Of a stretch of 64,000 bases of DNA, positions 9,883-19,405 are shown piece by piece. This DNA is from Planctomycetaceae bacterium (GTDB lineage Bacteria > Planctomycetota > Planctomycetia > Planctomycetales > Planctomycetaceae). The translations under genes were made by a program, and so were the position numbers. Under the pieces are notes generated by a model. That model saw only the letters and a list, made by a program, of their open reading frames with translations, was not told the origin of the DNA and ran no database searches. The first letter of the stretch is position 1. Each line of letters begins with the position of its first letter. The stretch is taken from assembly GCA_041398825.1 (NCBI GenBank), contig JAWKTX010000013.1, positions 62,001 through 126,000 on the forward strand. Direction: 5' to 3'.

Positions 9883-10885
9883 AGTCCATGTTCTCACTGC
9901 TGTTCCGGACATGCGAACGGTCTTCAACGTGATCAGCCGCCTCCAGAATCGTGTTCTGCAATCCTGAAGGCAACAGATCACTTTGTGACATTTCCTGATG
10001 GCTGTGGTAATTCTCCATCGGCGAGTTTGTGTCAAGGAGTTCGTCGGGTGTGTATGCCTGCGGCCCCTGCATATTGCGTTTCAGAAACCCGTCTGTCAGT
10101 GGGATTTCAGCCGTGGTCAGAGTTCGCAAGGGTAACTGTTTTTCTGGTGTCAGCATCGGATCTTCAAACTTGACCTGCTGCACTGAGACGGGTGTTTCAG
10201 TTTGGAAAGCAGCAGTTTGAACTCCATCATTCGTTTGTTCGCGCCGTCGTTCCTTCTTCGCCAGTTCCGGAATTCGCCCCGGTAGAATCACCTGACCAGG
10301 GGCTGATGTAATTTCAGCGCCGTTTCGTCCTACGAATCTCGCGACCAGCGTCAAACGCGTCCTTTCACCATCCGTACCATCCCAGGGAATCCAGAAACTG
10401 TACGACTCTCCAACGGGGGATGTGCTGTAATGTTTCTGCAAATCGTCTGCTGGAAACACGTATTTGCGATCCGGCTTCCGCTGTTCCTCATTGTCCGAAT
10501 CGTTCCACACATAGACAACCAGCGACCCATCCACTCGGACGGCACGCTTTCCGTCACCGGCGTAGAACATCACCCGGCCACCACAGCCGCGCTGGCCCTT
10601 TGTGCCGACCTGATGCAGAACGGTATCCGACCAGACAGGAATGATTTTTGTGGGGGTGACGAACTCCGGTTCTTTTTCAAACAGTTGCGCCGGGGAACGA
10701 ATCAGAGACTGGCAGCCGCTGGCGGAGCATATCATCGCCAGAAGGCATACACCGGCCATCGAAACGGGTATTTGGCGAAGTTTTCTGCTGAACCCGGCCT
10801 GTCTTTCAGTCGATGGGTGCAGCTCGTCACTTCTCGATGGAATACAACGTTTCACGACATGATCGAGGTTTTTGTTTTCCGTCAT
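9743..10885 (-). CDS. Lipoprotein coupled to the secretin gene
   Basis: 380 residues from the ATG at 10885, which overlaps the gspD stop as ATGA and has a strong GGAGGG seven bases upstream. After a polar 50-residue leader, a hydrophobic stretch ends in a lipobox (SASGC), so it is probably lipid-modified. Residues ~75-200 form a compact beta-rich domain with WSDTVL, GKRAVRVDGSLVVYVWND and SYSFWIPWDG. I recognise this as a type common near planctomycete gsp genes but cannot give a function. The C-terminal ~130 residues are polar and probably disordered. Translational coupling to gspD suggests a pilotin-like or scaffold partner of the secretin; that role is inferred from position only. Confidence 0.65.
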   Translation of the reverse strand: MTENKNLDHVVKRCIPSRSDELHPSTERQAGFSRKLRQIPVSMAGVCLLAMICSASGCQSLIRSPAQLFEKEPEFVTPTKIIPVWSDTVLHQVGTKGQRGCGGRVMFYAGDGKRAVRVDGSLVVYVWNDSDNEEQRKPDRKYVFPADDLQKHYSTSPVGESYSFWIPWDGTDGERTRLTLVARFVGRNGAEITSAPGQVILPGRIPELAKKERRREQTNDGVQTAAFQTETPVSVQQVKFEDPMLTPEKQLPLRTLTTAEIPLTDGFLKRNMQGPQAYTPDELLDTNSPMENYHSHQEMSQSDLLPSGLQNTILEAADHVEDRSHVRNSSENMDFNSLPEDRSLQFQHRVQTRRAAQRSVGRALSERYQSELRTAPWDRE

Positions 10886-13800
10886 TGATTCCCTCCGAAC
10901 CACTTCAGGAAGCCCTTCTTCCGGGGCTTTTCCGTCGACCTGTCGAAGTCAGAGGTTGTCTCGTTACTTATCTTGCCGGAGTTCTTTGCCGCGGCAGGAG
11001 CAATCCCTGTGTCGCGGTTCGTTGAAGCTTCGTAGCCAGCATTCGTAACCGGAGTGAGACCTGGGTTCGTTCCCTGTTTTGATGCATCGCGATCAAACTC
11101 GAAGCCTGAAGCGTCATCTGAATACGGCGGGAACACGATGTCATTGTTGGGACGGCCACCAGGCTGCAGCTCCGCTTCTGGTAATGGAGCCAGTTCGATT
11201 GCAGGCACAGTGGGGCTTTCATCCGGAAAGATGACAGGAATGCCGTCGTCATCCAGCATCTGGCGATCCAGCTGCGGAGCACTCATCCATTCGAACACAT
11301 CGCTCGATACCCAGGACATTCGCGACATCTCGACCTGCTTCAGGTATTCCGCCTCACTTTGTCCGAGGATGACCTGTGGCGTCAGAATGATCAGCAGTTC
11401 AGTGCGGCGATTGGTGTAGCCATCGTATCTGAACAAGTTGCCCAGCAGGGGCAGGTCACCCAGCCAAGGCACTTTCCGGGACAAAGACTTGTTGCTGTTG
11501 GTGATGAGCCCGCCGATGACGATGGTCTGACCGCTGGCAGCACTGACCGTTGTCTGAGCCGTCGTTACGTTCACTCGCGGTGAACGAATCACGGTGCCGT
11601 CGTTGGAGACGGAAATCGGGATCCCGTCGCGTTCGTCACCCACGTCCGACTTTTCTGCATCGATTTCCATCACCACCATGCCATCCGGGCTGATTCGGGG
11701 TGTGACACCCAGCAGCAATCCAACGTCCTCCAGAGACAGACTATTGATCTGGCCCAATTGAGTCAGTTGGCTGTTGACAATTCGCGGAACTCGCTGCCCC
11801 ACCTGAATAAATGCCTGCTGATTGTCCAGGGTCATGATCTGAGGACGAGACAGAACTTCCATGCTGCCGCTCTGATCAAGAGCCCGCAGCAGGACGCTCA
11901 CATTTTCGCTGCTTGCGGACAGGACCAGACCACCGTATTCGAGATCACTGTTCATTCGCCCCAGACTGAAATGCGACAGTGCCTGCCCCGCAACGTTTCC
12001 GGCGGACGACAGTGACTGTGTGCTGCCACTGTTGCCAAGCGGATTGTTGTTGAAGTCAAACCCGGGAGTATTGGACGCACCCAGAATTTGTTGCTGAGTT
12101 GTGGTGACAACACCAGCGGGCGTGGACGTGGAACTGGTAACGGTTGTCGAAAGCAGATCGCCCAGAAGACTTCGATCGAACAGCAGGCTGTCCTGCAGTC
12201 CCAGTTCCACTCCGAATTCGTGAAAGTTATCGAGGTCAATCTCCGCCAGAATCACCTGAATCATCACCTGGGGTGGCTGATCGTCCAGATCTTCCACCAG
12301 TTCCAGAATCTGTTCAAAATACCGCGGAGTAGCGCTGATGATCAGCGAGTTGCGGACAGGTTCCGGAACGACCACGACTTCCTGTTCGATCTGAGCGAAC
12401 GGATTTTCGCGTCCGGGAGCGGCCTGAGTCACAATGCGTTCGCTGCGAAGAAAATCGTTCACGGCCTGAGCAACATCGTTGGCTGGTGAATTCTTCAGGC
12501 GATAAACACGATTGACGCGTTCCTGAGATTCGGTGTGATCCAGGCGCATCAGCAATGCTTCAATGATTTTCAGATCGCCTGACGTCCCCGTCGCCACAAT
12601 GGTATTCGTGCGAACGTCCACGGAAAATCTCACCGGCACTGTCGAAGATTCGCCATCGGCGGTTGCCAGTTGAGGGACTGTGGATGTTGCTGCTTCAGGA
12701 AACAGTGACCGCAGAACTGAGACCAGATCCGTGGCGTCGCCATTGGAAATCTGAAATACCTTAATCTGAGCAGACGACGCAGGGTTCTCGTCGAACTGCT
12801 GGATCAGTTGCTCAACCAACGTCAGACTTTCTTCCGGTCCGGTGATGAAGATGCTGTTGGTGCGAACATCAGGTGTGAGCTTAACACTGTCCAGCAATCC
12901 CGACGCCACGACCTTCTCACCGCCCGGCTGATCCAGCATCAACTCCAGTGCCGCAGCCCTGCCGCTGCCGGTTCCACTGGCGGCCTGGATTGCTGCGGTC
13001 AGAGTTTCTGCAACATCGGCGGCCAGAGAATTCTTCAGACGGATGATGCGAGCCTTGTTGATAGAGGCCGAGGCTCCGGTGTCGAGCTGTTCAATCAGCT
13101 GTTCCACCTCCTCAAGATCACGTGGCGATCCATTGACGATCAGACTGTTCGTCCGGGGATTGGCTGTAATCTGCACATCCGGCCCCAGTCCCCCCCGACC
13201 GTTCAGGAATCCGGTGATGGATTCACCCACTTCAGCCGCCGGCGCATACTTCAATTCGAACACTCTCATCTGCGAATCCGGAGACACCGGGCGATCCAGC
13301 CGTTCAATCAGTCTCTTCGCGGCATTCACTGCTTCGCCCCAGCCGATCAACAATAATGCGTTCGGCTTGATGATTGGCGTAATCGAAATTCGACCCTGCA
13401 ATGGTTCTGTCAGATCGTTCAGCACTTTTTCGATCAATGACTCCAGAGCCGAACCCTGCACGTGACGCAGATGATAGACCTCGATCTCAGGAGCTGTTTC
13501 TTCGCTCAGGCGTTCGATCTCCTGAATAATCTGCAGCAGTTCTTTCACATCCGGATCGCGGCCTCGCAGAATGAGTACATCCAGGTCCGGCAGCGGTTCT
13601 ACCGTCACATCACTGGACGGCCGACGAAGATCGTCCGCCGTCTTCGTGTCACTCTGCACCGGTATCGTCGTATCGCCCTGCCGTTGTTCCTGAACCTGTG
13701 TCGAAAAGCCGACGGGGCGAATCCTGTTGTCTCGAGCAAACGCCGATTGTTCAAACGAATCGCGTGATTGCTGAAACGGTTTCTGCATCCCGTCGTTCAG

Positions 13801-14787
13801 CATCCGACCCTGAGCAGACGTCTGCTTCCACGTGCGAATTGCTTCCCGCAGAACATCGGGCCGGACGTTTCTGAGCGGAACGAAGCGGAATGTCTCCTGA
13901 CTGGATGCTTCCTGAGACTGTTCAAGTGATTTCACAAGCGAACCGAACTGTTGTGCGAGTGCTGCGTCTCCCGACACGTAGCAGATGTTGTCATCAGAGT
14001 CGAAACGAATCCGCACGTTGCCTGTCGACGTCACGTAACGATAACCAGCACCGTCCTCGTCCTGAAATTGTTTTCCCAGGAGCTTTTGAACTGCCAGTTG
14101 ACACTGCCGTGCCGTGATATTTCGTAAGGGAATAGCCAGTGACTGTGGACGATTAGAGGCCGCTTCCACGACGGATCCAGGGAACAACGCTGTGGCATCT
14201 GCACTCAGACGCTCTGCTGCGCGCGGCTTATTCTCGAAGACGCTGTTATCCTCAAAGACGCTGCCATTGAAAAAATCAGCGGGCTGCGAATCACTCGACT
14301 CGGCAATGATGGACCGTATCGTGTCATGCTGGTTCTGCGTCGCCATCACCAGCAGGCCCTGACTTTTACGATCCACTGTGACGCGAATATCCAGACCGAA
14401 CATCTGACGCAGTTCACCAGCAATTCGATCGGTTCGTTCCGCCCCGACGGAATACCGCTTCAGTATCTTCGGAACTTCGATGGGGCGTGACTGATCCTCA
14501 ATATCCACCTGTTTGATCAATTGGGACGCCAGTTTCTGAACGCTGGCGTCTCCACGAACAATCAGCTCTCCCCGTTCCGAGTCGGCAATGACCTGAACCG
14601 AAGAGGCAGATGCTCCCAGCAGATCCGTCAGCATGCGACGAACTTCGGCCGGACCGACGTGATAAACGCGGTAGGTTCGCAGATCTCCTTCCGCAGTGTC
14701 TGATGCCCGCTGCGCTGGCGAAGCAAAGGGAGCCGCAGACAGTAGAAGCAGCAGAAGGACGAGATATTTGGGCCAGCCGTTCGGCAT
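10882..14787 (-). CDS. gspD: Type II secretion secretin GspD with extra N-domains
   Basis: 1,301 residues from the ATG at 14787 (a TTG 36 bases upstream is in frame). GspD forms the outer-membrane channel of the type II secretion system. A signal peptide (LVLLLLLLSAAPFASP) is followed by about nine N-type modules, among them strands VYHVG, KRYSVG, LAIPLRN, FRFVPLRN, VYHLRHV, VFELKYA, IIRLKNS, VFQISNG and VYRLKNS. The secretin barrel occupies roughly residues 860-1140: it begins at PPQVMIQVILAEIDL and ends in the signature VPWLGDLPLLGNLFR followed by ELLIILTPQVIL. A 160-residue polar tail rich in Pro and Asp follows, ending KKGFLKWFGG. Usual GspD proteins are about 650-700 residues with N0-N3, so this one is about twice normal because of extra N-modules and the tail. 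Confidence 0.92.
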   Translation of the reverse strand: MPNGWPKYLVLLLLLLSAAPFASPAQRASDTAEGDLRTYRVYHVGPAEVRRMLTDLLGASASSVQVIADSERGELIVRGDASVQKLASQLIKQVDIEDQSRPIEVPKILKRYSVGAERTDRIAGELRQMFGLDIRVTVDRKSQGLLVMATQNQHDTIRSIIAESSDSQPADFFNGSVFEDNSVFENKPRAAERLSADATALFPGSVVEAASNRPQSLAIPLRNITARQCQLAVQKLLGKQFQDEDGAGYRYVTSTGNVRIRFDSDDNICYVSGDAALAQQFGSLVKSLEQSQEASSQETFRFVPLRNVRPDVLREAIRTWKQTSAQGRMLNDGMQKPFQQSRDSFEQSAFARDNRIRPVGFSTQVQEQRQGDTTIPVQSDTKTADDLRRPSSDVTVEPLPDLDVLILRGRDPDVKELLQIIQEIERLSEETAPEIEVYHLRHVQGSALESLIEKVLNDLTEPLQGRISITPIIKPNALLLIGWGEAVNAAKRLIERLDRPVSPDSQMRVFELKYAPAAEVGESITGFLNGRGGLGPDVQITANPRTNSLIVNGSPRDLEEVEQLIEQLDTGASASINKARIIRLKNSLAADVAETLTAAIQAASGTGSGRAAALELMLDQPGGEKVVASGLLDSVKLTPDVRTNSIFITGPEESLTLVEQLIQQFDENPASSAQIKVFQISNGDATDLVSVLRSLFPEAATSTVPQLATADGESSTVPVRFSVDVRTNTIVATGTSGDLKIIEALLMRLDHTESQERVNRVYRLKNSPANDVAQAVNDFLRSERIVTQAAPGRENPFAQIEQEVVVVPEPVRNSLIISATPRYFEQILELVEDLDDQPPQVMIQVILAEIDLDNFHEFGVELGLQDSLLFDRSLLGDLLSTTVTSSTSTPAGVVTTTQQQILGASNTPGFDFNNNPLGNSGSTQSLSSAGNVAGQALSHFSLGRMNSDLEYGGLVLSASSENVSVLLRALDQSGSMEVLSRPQIMTLDNQQAFIQVGQRVPRIVNSQLTQLGQINSLSLEDVGLLLGVTPRISPDGMVVMEIDAEKSDVGDERDGIPISVSNDGTVIRSPRVNVTTAQTTVSAASGQTIVIGGLITNSNKSLSRKVPWLGDLPLLGNLFRYDGYTNRRTELLIILTPQVILGQSEAEYLKQVEMSRMSWVSSDVFEWMSAPQLDRQMLDDDGIPVIFPDESPTVPAIELAPLPEAELQPGGRPNNDIVFPPYSDDASGFEFDRDASKQGTNPGLTPVTNAGYEASTNRDTGIAPAAAKNSGKISNETTSDFDRSTEKPRKKGFLKWFGGNQ

Positions 14788-15023
14788 TGAACCGGTTGCT
14801 CCGTTCGCCGCGTGTGTCAACAAATACCGTCACCGGTCAGAAACCGAGACGCCATTCAACCGGTATCGGTTAGGCTGGAGTGACTGATTAATCCGATTGT
14901 CCGGGTTATTCGGATTAGTCAGGATAGGCAGGATAGTGTCAGGGTGGAGGCTGGTTTCCGACGGGATTCCCGCAGATTCTGCCGGACTATACAGACGCGA
15001 AGGTGTGATCGCGGGCGGACTGC

Positions 15024-15949
15024 CTAGTCGGCGGAATTCGGACTCTCCGCCAGGTCCACTTCCGGCTGCTGCGTTTCAATGGTTGAAACGCTGGCTTCGG
15101 CAAAGCTGTGGCCGATCTGCATGGTGTAGAGGAATTCGCCCGACTTGAATGTCATCGATTTTTCGTCGACCTGAACAATCTTTCCGTGCAGAGCATGTGT
15201 TTGAAATTCATCGCCGGCAGATACCTGATGTACGGCATCTGTAATTTGTTCGGTAATCCACGCGGTCGGCTGGCCATTGCGATACGTGATGCCGCTCAGG
15301 ATTGTCAGCTTCATCGGGTCCTGATGGTTGATACCGATTCCGAACAGGTTGTCGCGTGCAATGACGTCGTAGTCGCGTTCGTGAGTTGATGCCAGCAACT
15401 GTGATTTCCCTTTGGGCAGTGAGGTCCGCTGCGTTTTTGGAAGCATCAGCCCTTCGATCCCCAGGGCCAGGTCAAACTGTCCTGACTGGGCGACAGGGTG
15501 ATTCGCAGATTGACAATACGGTGCCTTATGCAGCTGATTCGAACTGAAACAGGGCCGATGTGATTTCCCGCAATGTGCCGCCAGGCCTGAACGATGGGTG
15601 GCATCGCGATACAGACCGTAACGATTTGCCGGGAGTCGGAATCTACCGTTGCAGCTCGCAGCTTTGCCTGCCGTACAATGTCCAGCAGCCAGTTGCGATA
15701 AAGGGATCGAGCTGTTTCGGTATCGAACGGCAATGATCGCTGTTGCCATGCTTCAATTCGTTGCCCTGCGGTGCGAGCTTCTGCCAGCAGCTTCTCCTGT
15801 TTCTCGATGGTCTCCTGCAGTTCGCTGTTGTCACCACGCAACTCCTGCAGCGGCCCTTGTATCATAGACGAGAGCACAAAGTCGCCAGCACGCAGAACGC
15901 CTGTCAGGATTAATACCCCCAGCAATACCTGTTGTCGATTTACTTTCAT
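15024..15949 (-). pseudogene. gspM: GspM with a GspC-like C-terminal domain, several frameshifts
   Basis: The ATG at 15949 overlaps the gspL stop and has AAGGAG five bases upstream. The first ~110 residues are typical GspM: one transmembrane segment (VLLGVLILTGVL), then a coiled coil (ELQETIEKQEKLLAEA) and RSLYRNWLLDIV. Downstream, the expected GspM ferredoxin-like fold is present but spread over three frames: GGTLREITSALFQFES in one, HRIVNLRITLSP in another, and QFDLALGIEGLMLPK in a third, which runs to the stop at 15024. So about three indels lie between roughly 15480 and 15620. The last ~120 residues (RDYDVIARDNLFG to the end) look like the HR domain of GspC: a beta-rich domain with GDEF and an ALHGKIVQVDEKSMTF strand pair. 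No separate gspC was found. GspM/GspC form the inner-membrane platform that meets the secretin. Confidence 0.65.
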
Positions 15950-17604
15950 GGCCGCTCCTTCGATGCAGCCGTTGCCGTAACATTGTCTGTTCGCCCCGAC
16001 ATTTTCCCTGCTGACTTCTTCGGAGGTGGGGCCGGCGATTCTTGCTCATCTGCCAGGTGGCTGGTGTACGAGTTCTTCGGACGATGTTTGACACCCATGG
16101 TGGTCTGGAAGACCCACTGGCTTTCCCGCCCGACTTGAACTTCGCGAATGCCGGGCGTTTTCGGAGAATGGTATTTGTCTCGAAGTTGTTCTTCCATCGC
16201 CCGAATGACTTCCGGACGTTTACTGGTACCGCGAAAGCTCACAATAAAATCGGAACCGGATGCGGCAGCAGAGAATTGATCAATCGTCAGGTCCGGGCTG
16301 GACGGCGTACGAATCGTCAGGTCTCGAAGTTCATCCAGCCAACTGATGCGGTTGTTTTCCCAGGCTGCCAGTACCTTCGCCAGATTGCGTTTGGAACGTG
16401 TGTCTTTGACCAGTTCGTCCAGTTCCCGGCTGCGAACCCTCAGTCGAGCATTTTCGGCACGAGCTTCTGCAAACATTGAGTTAACGTAGTACCAGCCTCC
16501 ACCCAGTAACAGCAGCAAAGCCGCTGCAATAGCCAGTGCCTGCTGTGTGCGGCTGAAGGTCTTCGGAGGTTGTCGCGGATTCAGAAAGTCGACCGCGGGG
16601 GCAACTTTCAGAGCATCTTCGGCACATGCCGCAATCAATGGTGCGTATGCGCTGACGGCTGCATCACCCACTTCGCCTTCCACCACGGACGTTGCCGAAA
16701 CACGGCGCACTTCCATTCCAAGCTGCCTGGACAATTCTGCCTGCAGCGGCGAACACTCAATTTCGGCACCGATCACGACGGCATCGGTGATGTGCAGATC
16801 TTCGCCGGATTCCGATTCCACAGCGAACAGAGTTTTCTGAACTTCAGCTGCCAGATGAACGGCCTCACGTTCGCCCCTGACTCCCCGGGGCAATCGCAGA
16901 GATCGAGACAAGAACGGGCTTCCACCACGCATCAGCAGCAACTGACCAGATTGTCGACCTTTGCTGACGACCAGAGAAACAGAGCTGGCTGCCCCATCGC
17001 CCGGCGAAGCAAACAGTCGTAACGGATGAGTCACCACGATGGCTCGTGCGCTGGCACAACCGGATTCCTTCGCGAGTCGCTGCACCAGTTCCTGTTCAGC
17101 CTTCGGCAATGCCATGGCCGTGACCCGAACAATGCGATCATCCGCATCGCATTGCGGAACGAAGTCCACCACGCTGTCTTTAGACAGACCAGACAGATAT
17201 CGACTGGCCATGTTGTTGACAATGACGGGAAGTTCTCGAACATCTGCCGGCGGCACTGGAAATGAAGCTGCCTCCACCAGACCTCGGTTCACACAGATCA
17301 ACAGTCTGGCTTTGCTTGCCTTGTGTTCGCGGATAATTGACTGAACGGTTACGACCAGTGCGTCCGGCAGGTTTCCGGTTTTCAGAGCGTCTGTCGACTC
17401 ACCGTCGGGGCCTGAGCTCTCGTTTGTCTCGGTCCCTTCTGCAGATGGATTTTCGTCGACCACGGGCGCGCTATTCGAACCTGCTGCATCACTAAAGAGC
17501 AGGCGTTCACCCGACTGCAGCACGCGCAAAGCGTTTCCTTTTGTTGATTCGCCAAGGACGAATCGAACAAGAGAGGCATTCCAGCTGATGGCCAGTGATT
17601 TCAT
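15946..17604 (-). CDS. gspL: GspL-like inner-membrane platform protein (PilM/actin-like)
   Basis: 552 residues from the ATG at 17604 (MKSLAISWNASLV); the open frame extends 53 codons further upstream, but that leader is not hydrophobic or conserved-looking and would overlap gspK. The cytoplasmic half has an actin-like ATPase fold typical of GspL/PilM, with TRAVVI-type strands and paired subdomains. A single transmembrane segment (ALAIAAALLLLLGGGWYYV) follows about residue 355, then a periplasmic coiled coil and a ferredoxin-like domain near LTIDQFSAAASGSDFIVSF. GspL recruits the GspE ATPase and pairs with GspM, whose gene overlaps by 4 bases. The last 70 residues are basic and proline-rich. 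Confidence 0.8.
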   Translation of the reverse strand: MKSLAISWNASLVRFVLGESTKGNALRVLQSGERLLFSDAAGSNSAPVVDENPSAEGTETNESSGPDGESTDALKTGNLPDALVVTVQSIIREHKASKARLLICVNRGLVEAASFPVPPADVRELPVIVNNMASRYLSGLSKDSVVDFVPQCDADDRIVRVTAMALPKAEQELVQRLAKESGCASARAIVVTHPLRLFASPGDGAASSVSLVVSKGRQSGQLLLMRGGSPFLSRSLRLPRGVRGEREAVHLAAEVQKTLFAVESESGEDLHITDAVVIGAEIECSPLQAELSRQLGMEVRRVSATSVVEGEVGDAAVSAYAPLIAACAEDALKVAPAVDFLNPRQPPKTFSRTQQALAIAAALLLLLGGGWYYVNSMFAEARAENARLRVRSRELDELVKDTRSKRNLAKVLAAWENNRISWLDELRDLTIRTPSSPDLTIDQFSAAASGSDFIVSFRGTSKRPEVIRAMEEQLRDKYHSPKTPGIREVQVGRESQWVFQTTMGVKHRPKNSYTSHLADEQESPAPPPKKSAGKMSGRTDNVTATAASKERP

Positions 17605-17749
17605 GCTTTGTTCATCATGAAATGAGTGATACAAGTGAGATGGACAACGGACCTTCAAACCAACCGTTGAGCCCGCAGCGAAAAGCCCCGCTTTGGATTT
17701 TCTGACCTTTCGGTCCCCGGGTAAACGCAGGGATGTCGCAGACACTAAA

Positions 17750-19405
17750 CTACTCGACCGCAAACAACCCTTCCTGTGGTTCCAGTTGTTGAAGTGTCAA
17801 CGGCAACGGCACAGATGTCTTGTCCAGCCAGTTTACCCGTCGTGGCACGCCGTTGGCAGCATCGATTGTGATTTTACGACGCAGGAAGGGTCCTCCCACA
17901 GCCCGGTACACAACGATCTCACCCGTATAAACGTTACCACCGGTCGTTATGTCAGGATAAAGACGACGATACGTCTGCAGATCAGCAATTCGCCGGGACA
18001 AGAGCCATGCAGAGCTGTGGAGTTCATCGCCGGACAACGATTGTCTCTGCTGCACAATTTGGGATGCAATCGCCGGATCATCGGTGAGTGCCCGCAAGAC
18101 TTCTTCACTGGCGAGTAATATGTTCACTCGTCCCCGCACCACCGGTCGTGTTGTGTCGACAGTTGTTACCAACTGCTCCAGGCGAGCGAACATTCGCAGC
18201 GATTCCGGGTCGTCGGACCGAAATGGACTGTCAACTCGTTGTCGATTTCCTGGCTGATTCACCACGACGGAACTGTCGATCAGGTCCGGTAGTTTCAGCA
18301 TTCCGTTGATGGAAACGACGGGCAAAGAATTCAGATCGACCGCCAGCGGATTCATTGGGGGCAACGATGCCGGTGCAGAATTCACTCCAACCATCAGAGC
18401 CAGCGCAACATAACGTGCCACGCCCGGGGACACCGCTGCAGACAGACGTTTCTCCAGATCAGCAAGGTCCGACAATGCGAGTTGGTTGAGAACAATTCTG
18501 GGGGGGCTGATTTGCGTCGGTTCCGCAGAAGTCAGCGTAAGATATCTTTCCCAGCTGGCAGACGCCGTGTCTGATGCAGATCCGCCGGAACCGAAAAACG
18601 CGGCCCGGGTGACGCCTCGAACGAGCAGCAATTCGGTCAGTGTCTGCGGCAGTCCGTTTCGAGGCTGAACATTGATCTGTTGAGCGTTGCGTTCCTGCTG
18701 TTGCCGGTATTCATTCTGTTCGGCGCCGGATGGGCGTGGTGTGTCGTCGTCGTCGATCCAGTCCAGAATACAATCAGCAGCTTCCTCGGTCATTCCGGGA
18801 ATGTGCAGCAACGCGCGTCGACCTCGGCCAGGTTCGACCGTGTCCCAGTAAAGCACTCGCCCCAGGTTCAGTTTGGCAGATTCGTTCTCTATGCCAAATT
18901 CCGGGGCGGCAAAGGTATCGATGTTGTTGAGAAGATCGATCTCTTCCGCGCCCACATAGGCCTGAGTTCCCCGCTGTTGCTTCCGCATGGCGTCGAACGT
19001 CGAAAGATTGCGAATGACAGCAAAACGCCATTCTGAATCCATCGGGGCCGTACCATCTGAGGTTCCAGATTCGCTTAGCGACGCAAGAGTGACTGCCTGA
19101 AAAGGATTCGCGGATTCTGAGAGCACAGAATCCGGTGAAGTCTCTTGCTGAGGTTGTTGCTGGCGAGCAACGTGAGCCAGCAAATAGTTTTCAGCACTGG
19201 CCATGACCTGCTGAGCCTGCAGCAGATCGCCGTTGATGCGTGTGGCTTCGTATTCGGTTGTCATCTCCGAAACAAAGCCAAATCCGGCGAACGCGATCAT
19301 CACGACCAACACCAAAACCACAATCAGCACCACACCACGGCGCGCTGAAACTGACAGACGCGCGAACGTCCAGTCTGCCCCTGGTTGTGATCGGGCTGCA
19401 TTCAC
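17750..19405 (-). CDS. gspK: Minor pseudopilin GspK
   Basis: 551 residues, starting at an ATG that overlaps the gspJ stop by 4 bases. The N-terminus has the pseudopilin hydrophobic helix (GVVLIVVLVLVVMIAFAGFGF). There is no canonical GF prepilin site but a short basic leader with ARRG before it. The SAM-like insertion typical of GspK is clear: LLHIPGMTEEAADCILDWI followed by acidic DDDDTPRPSGAEQNEY. GspK caps the pseudopilus tip with GspI and GspJ. At 551 residues it is longer than the usual ~320, with extra inserts in the C-terminal half. A 145-base gap separates it from gspL. Confidence 0.85.
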   Translation of the reverse strand: MNAARSQPGADWTFARLSVSARRGVVLIVVLVLVVMIAFAGFGFVSEMTTEYEATRINGDLLQAQQVMASAENYLLAHVARQQQPQQETSPDSVLSESANPFQAVTLASLSESGTSDGTAPMDSEWRFAVIRNLSTFDAMRKQQRGTQAYVGAEEIDLLNNIDTFAAPEFGIENESAKLNLGRVLYWDTVEPGRGRRALLHIPGMTEEAADCILDWIDDDDTPRPSGAEQNEYRQQQERNAQQINVQPRNGLPQTLTELLLVRGVTRAAFFGSGGSASDTASASWERYLTLTSAEPTQISPPRIVLNQLALSDLADLEKRLSAAVSPGVARYVALALMVGVNSAPASLPPMNPLAVDLNSLPVVSINGMLKLPDLIDSSVVVNQPGNRQRVDSPFRSDDPESLRMFARLEQLVTTVDTTRPVVRGRVNILLASEEVLRALTDDPAIASQIVQQRQSLSGDELHSSAWLLSRRIADLQTYRRLYPDITTGGNVYTGEIVVYRAVGGPFLRRKITIDAANGVPRRVNWLDKTSVPLPLTLQQLEPQEGLFAVE

